Position numbers and translations under genes: made by a program | NCBI GenBank assembly: GCA_020638675.1 | Contig: JACKID010000001.1 | Location: 1,302,001-1,366,000, forward strand | DNA: 64,000 nucleotides | DNA from: Planctomycetota bacterium | GTDB taxonomy: Bacteria; Planctomycetota; UBA8742; UBA2392 | Direction of reading: 5' to 3' | Shown here: positions 61,085-64,000 of the stretch, in pieces | Layout: every line of letters starts with the position of its first letter | Numbering within the stretch: the stretch's first letter is position 1 | The notes under the pieces: model-generated | Told to the model about the DNA's origin: nothing | The model's database searches: none | The model's input: the letters and a program-made list of their open reading frames with translations, nothing else

Positions 61085-62371
61085 CTACCAGTCGAACTCG
61101 ATGCCGATCAGTGCGCCGTAACCGAGGATGTGGTCGCTGCGGGTAAAGGCGTATCCGCTGACGCGCAACATCCAGTCCAGTCCGCCCCAGCGCGCCAGGC
61201 GGAAGTAGAACAACGCGCCGCCGCTGTGGGTAGAGAAAGTCAGAAGGTCTGCGTCATCGGTCTGGTACTTGAATTCGCGCGTCGGATGGCCGCGGTGGAA
61301 GCGCGTTCCCCATTGGTATGAGTAGCGGTACCAGACGCGCCAACGCGCGACCTCGGGCACGAAGTAGCCTTCCACCTGCGGCTCGATGGCCACGTTCAAG
61401 ATACCCCAGTCATCAAGGTAGAAGCTGTGGTCGGCGCCGATGCCCCAGCCGGTGACCGGGGAAAAACGCACGCGCGTGTTGAACTGGAAGCGATTGCGTA
61501 TTTTCGGCAGCTTCTCGTTGGCGAAGAGGACCGGAACGTCGCTTGTGTCGAACAGCGTAACTACGGCGTTGGGTGCGCCGAGGGAGCCGTGCTGAAGCGT
61601 GTACTGCACAGACGCGTTCAACCGCCACTGCGGCGACAGAATCTGGGTAAAACCGAGCTGGAGGTTGTGCGTCCAGCGAGTCTCAAGGCGATTGATGGAG
61701 CCGCCACCGCCGCCCTCATCGCCCTCACCTGCTTCTTCTTCGCCTCCCTCGCCGCCTTCCCCGTCTTCACCGGAGAAACCAAAGATGCCCTCAATTCCGA
61801 GCGAGCCCGCAGTCAGTGAGTCCCAGCGAAATCCGTAGGTGATGGACGGAATGAAGTTGCCGTTGAACAGCTCGACGCTTGCCGAGAAGTCCAGCCCGCG
61901 CGAGACGTAGTTGTCCTGCCACGAGAAGAACAGCCCGGGGCTCAGCGTCCAGTCGCTGCCGATCGGCTTGATGTCGAAGCCCATCGAGGTCGTGACCGGA
62001 GTGTAGTCCGACTTGCCACCCGCGCGGTTCGTAGTTCGCTGCGAGGCAGAAGTTGTCGTTGCGTTCGTAATGGTGGAAGGAACGTCCGGCTTGCCGCCCG
62101 CGTACAGCAGGGCGCCCGAAATCGTCGGGCGGATGCTTAGTACATTGTTGACCTTGAGCTTGGCAGAGGCGCGCGCGCCCACGTACAGCATGTCCTCGTT
62201 CTGGATCTTGTTGCCGCCGTGGTCTTCCTGGTTGAAGACGAAGATGTCGAGCTGGGCGTTGTTGTCGGTTTGCTGCGCGTTCAGGCTGCTGCCGTACGAG
62301 ACTACCAGCGCGACCACGATGATGGTCACGAACCGATGCGCCGCCCGGTGGCGCATGGTTGTTACTGGCAT
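61085..62371 (-). CDS. DUF3570-type outer-membrane barrel protein
   Basis: 428 residues from ATG at 62371; GGAGGG lies 5 bases upstream. Signal peptide (IIVVALVVSYGSSLNAQQ) followed by alternating beta strands through the length and a C-terminal aromatic end (GALIGIEFDW) typical of outer-membrane barrels. It contains a low-complexity Glu/Gly insert at about 205-235. DUF3570 proteins commonly sit with DUF4266 and ApbE. Its start overlaps the DUF4266 gene by 10 bases. Confidence 0.82.
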   Translation of the reverse strand: MPVTTMRHRAAHRFVTIIVVALVVSYGSSLNAQQTDNNAQLDIFVFNQEDHGGNKIQNEDMLYVGARASAKLKVNNVLSIRPTISGALLYAGGKPDVPSTITNATTTSASQRTTNRAGGKSDYTPVTTSMGFDIKPIGSDWTLSPGLFFSWQDNYVSRGLDFSASVELFNGNFIPSITYGFRWDSLTAGSLGIEGIFGFSGEDGEGGEGGEEEAGEGDEGGGGGSINRLETRWTHNLQLGFTQILSPQWRLNASVQYTLQHGSLGAPNAVVTLFDTSDVPVLFANEKLPKIRNRFQFNTRVRFSPVTGWGIGADHSFYLDDWGILNVAIEPQVEGYFVPEVARWRVWYRYSYQWGTRFHRGHPTREFKYQTDDADLLTFSTHSGGALFYFRLARWGGLDWMLRVSGYAFTRSDHILGYGALIGIEFDW

Positions 62372-62595
62372 CCACACCCTCCAGCCTCGGCCGATCCAAA
62401 CCCGCCGAGGGAGCCCTCTCGCGCCGCCTCAATCTTCTGGCGCAGGTAGTTGAGACCGCCGTCCTGGTCGAACTGCATGGAGCGGTCGTTGAGTTTTTCG
62501 CGCTGGTAGAACTCGGTCGCTGCGCAGCCCTGCGTGAACAGCAGGCAGTTCGCCATCAGGTACACCCCGAGAGCTCGCGCGCAGAAGCGGCGCAT
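62362..62595 (-). CDS. DUF4266 small lipoprotein with C-terminal GGCGC motif
   Basis: 77 residues from ATG at 62595. Signal and lipobox LLFTQGCAATEF; the mature part is about 50 residues with REKLNDRSMQFD and a C-terminal GGFGSAEAGGCGCQ, matching the DUF4266 ending GGGCGC-N. Members are tiny and lie next to DUF3570, thioredoxin and ApbE genes. The terminal Cys pair suggests a metal site or a modification site; no function is known. First gene of the set. Confidence 0.88.
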   Translation of the reverse strand: MRRFCARALGVYLMANCLLFTQGCAATEFYQREKLNDRSMQFDQDGGLNYLRQKIEAAREGSLGGFGSAEAGGCGCQ

Positions 62596-62757
62596 CGGCG
62601 CGTTCCAGAAACCCGCAGGGGCGGGGCGTTCCGGACGGGGTGACACCAGTAGGCGAATGAATTGCCGCATGGCAGGCTCAAGTAGTAGCTAGCCAAGCAT
62701 AGCACGCGGCGTCGCGCTGCGCGAAAGTTTGAACGGCGGTACAGAAAACGCGGCGAG

Positions 62758-63528
62758 TTAACTCACAAGTCGGCGCAGCAGGCGGGCCGGGTATGCGTCG
62801 TCCGGGGAGGGCGCGGATGAGAAGGCCGCAGGCACGGCCGGAGTGGCCGCGTCGCTTAGCGTGAGAGAAATGACCGGTGCGCCCTCTGCGGCGCCGTCAA
62901 GCTGGGCGACGATGCAAAGCCCGTGCTCCGGGACGATCTTGCGGAAGCGCAACTCGCCGACTTGGCAGGCGTGGGCAGTGGCGCAGGCGCGGCGCACGGG
63001 CGCGGCGGCTTCCGCGAAGTAGTTCTGCAGCCGTGGTTCATCGACGCCGTGTTTGCGCGCCAACGCAAGCGCGGGTGTCGAGATCAGCATTTGCCCGCCG
63101 AGACTGCACACGGCCTGCGGGCGCGCGGCGTCATCGGCCTGCACCTGCTGCGCCGCCTTTACCATGGATTCGGCGGCAGTCTCCGGCGTGATGGCGGAAA
63201 CCGCGAGGTCCGCCAGCGTCTCGCTGCCGTTGACGTCGGCGACCGTCGCCAGGATCCGCACCAGATGGCGCCGGGCTTCGATGCGCATATCGGACGCAAT
63301 CTCCGGCGAGGCGAGCGCGTGCTGGGCAATCGACATCTGCAGGCAGCGCAGCGTGGTTTCGACCGCGCGGCGGGCGATCGCACGGCGACGCCAGGCGAGC
63401 GTGTCGGATGGCGCCTCGAGCGTTGCGCCGGAAATCACGGCCGACGCGATCTCGCCAACGCCGCCTGCCCGCCGAATCTTGCGGGCGGTGTTCAGGAATC
63501 GTTCCGGTTGCGGGTAGTGATCGTTCAT
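62758..63528 (-). CDS. Hypothetical protein, mostly helical
   Basis: 256 residues from ATG at 63528. Mostly helical N-terminal two thirds (ALASPEIASDMRIEARRHLVRILATVADV) and a beta-leaning C-terminal third (HGLCIVAQLDGAAEGAPVISLTLSD). The C-terminal part somewhat resembles a response output domain but nothing firm. Its start lies 6 bases from the stop of the histidine kinase gene, so it probably belongs to the same operon. Confidence 0.55.
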   Translation of the reverse strand: MNDHYPQPERFLNTARKIRRAGGVGEIASAVISGATLEAPSDTLAWRRRAIARRAVETTLRCLQMSIAQHALASPEIASDMRIEARRHLVRILATVADVNGSETLADLAVSAITPETAAESMVKAAQQVQADDAARPQAVCSLGGQMLISTPALALARKHGVDEPRLQNYFAEAAAPVRRACATAHACQVGELRFRKIVPEHGLCIVAQLDGAAEGAPVISLTLSDAATPAVPAAFSSAPSPDDAYPARLLRRLVS

Positions 63529-63533
63529 CGGTC

Positions 63534-64000
63534 TCAAAGTGCGTTGATCTGGGCCATCTCGAACATTTCGAACAGGTCGTCCAGGAAGTTGGGCTCGTTG
63601 GGCGGGCGTGACGCGGCCAGCGGGTCGTTGGGCAGCGTCAGCTCGATTCGCGGTTTGTCGTCTCGGAAAAGTGCCAGGTCGCCGCCGTGGTGATTCGCGA
63701 TGAAGAACGCCGACAGCAGCTCAAGCCCGCCGTCCTGCATGTCGCTCGTCAGCCCGCTGAACAGGCTTTCGCTGCCGATTGCTTTCCAGCCGTCGCCCTC
63801 GCCTGCCACGGTGAAGCGGACGCCGGGCGTGCCGTTCACCTGCAGCGGCCCGTCGATCCGGATGCTGATGCGCCCGGTCCCGCCGTTCATGCCTACGGCC
63901 TTGGACAGCAGGATGTTGCACATCCTGTCGGCCAGCTCCCGGTTCACCTTGAGGTCCGCCAGGTCGCCGGAGGACGAGACTTCAATCCTGCGCTCGGGCT
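63534..64000 (-). CDS. Histidine kinase-like ATPase, C-terminal part (runs off the window)
   Basis: About 155 residues lie in the window; the reading frame continues beyond base 64000. The end resembles an HK CA domain: an N-box-like LADRMCNILLSKAVG (Lys where Asn is usual), a G2-like DGGLELLSAFFIANHHGGDLALF and PRIELTLP at the end. The key Asp/Gly of the G1 box is unclear (GEGDGWKAIG), so ATP binding may be weak or altered. Probably the tail of a sensor kinase; its sensor domains are outside the window. Confidence 0.65.
   Translation of the reverse strand, partial: PERRIEVSSSGDLADLKVNRELADRMCNILLSKAVGMNGGTGRISIRIDGPLQVNGTPGVRFTVAGEGDGWKAIGSESLFSGLTSDMQDGGLELLSAFFIANHHGGDLALFRDDKPRIELTLPNDPLAASRPPNEPNFLDDLFEMFEMAQINAL

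Overview
This is a GC-rich, densely coded stretch of a chromosome from a Gram-negative (two-membrane) bacterium. kdsB (an LPS precursor enzyme), a TolC-type efflux protein, an outer-membrane barrel, many lipoproteins and a proton-pumping NADH dehydrogenase point that way. A membrane-anchored Ser/Thr kinase, very large proteins with pseudopilin-like starts, a sigma-factor/FecR-like giant, HEAT-type secreted proteins and nested GC palindromes between genes suggest the Planctomycetota or a related environmental phylum. No rRNA or ribosomal protein is present, so this placement is an inference of moderate confidence.

Layout. 1-5.8 kb: the end of purH, a CAAX-type membrane protease, nuoJ-nuoK-nuoL and a HEAT-repeat lipoprotein. 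6-17.5 kb: a same-strand series of a VWA-like protein, a 1,532-residue pseudopilin-like protein with a LamG-like region, two tandem paralogues of unknown function and a Ser/Thr kinase; a perfect GC hairpin lies in every gap. 17.5-25.5 kb: kdsB, a diguanylate cyclase, a membrane metallopeptidase, a WYL regulator pair, a DedA protein and a double-PDZ protein. 25.5-34 kb: a GspK-like protein facing a reverse-strand operon, ribH-nusB-ftsY, a 1,314-residue sigma/anti-sigma/FecR/PDZ/coiled-coil fusion and two small proteins.

34.4-39.5 kb: four secreted proteins ending at a strong terminator. 39.5-51.4 kb: a lipoprotein, an orphan secretin-like periplasmic protein, an EamA transporter, leucine-type dehydrogenase plus gluQ, a ferredoxin-MBL protein facing a membrane protein across a dyad, then small lipoproteins, a histidine phosphatase, a BaiN-type flavoprotein and a Nudix hydrolase. 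51.4-59.6 kb: accessory DNA, with a 540-base island of nested palindromes, a lower-GC KAP NTPase, a LeuA-family enzyme, a TolC protein, a GxxExxY gene bracketed by inverted CACGAAT arrays, a second DedA protein, a D-threonine aldolase/D-serine dehydratase-like enzyme and tRNA-Leu(TAA). 59.6-64 kb: a reverse-strand DUF4266-DUF3570-thioredoxin/ApbE set and the end of a histidine kinase.

The best candidates for under-described biology are the one-polypeptide sigma/anti-sigma/FecR/PDZ protein, the DUF4266-DUF3570-Trx/ApbE set, the GxxExxY gene with its repeat brackets, and the giant pseudopilin-LamG protein with its tandem paralogue neighbours.
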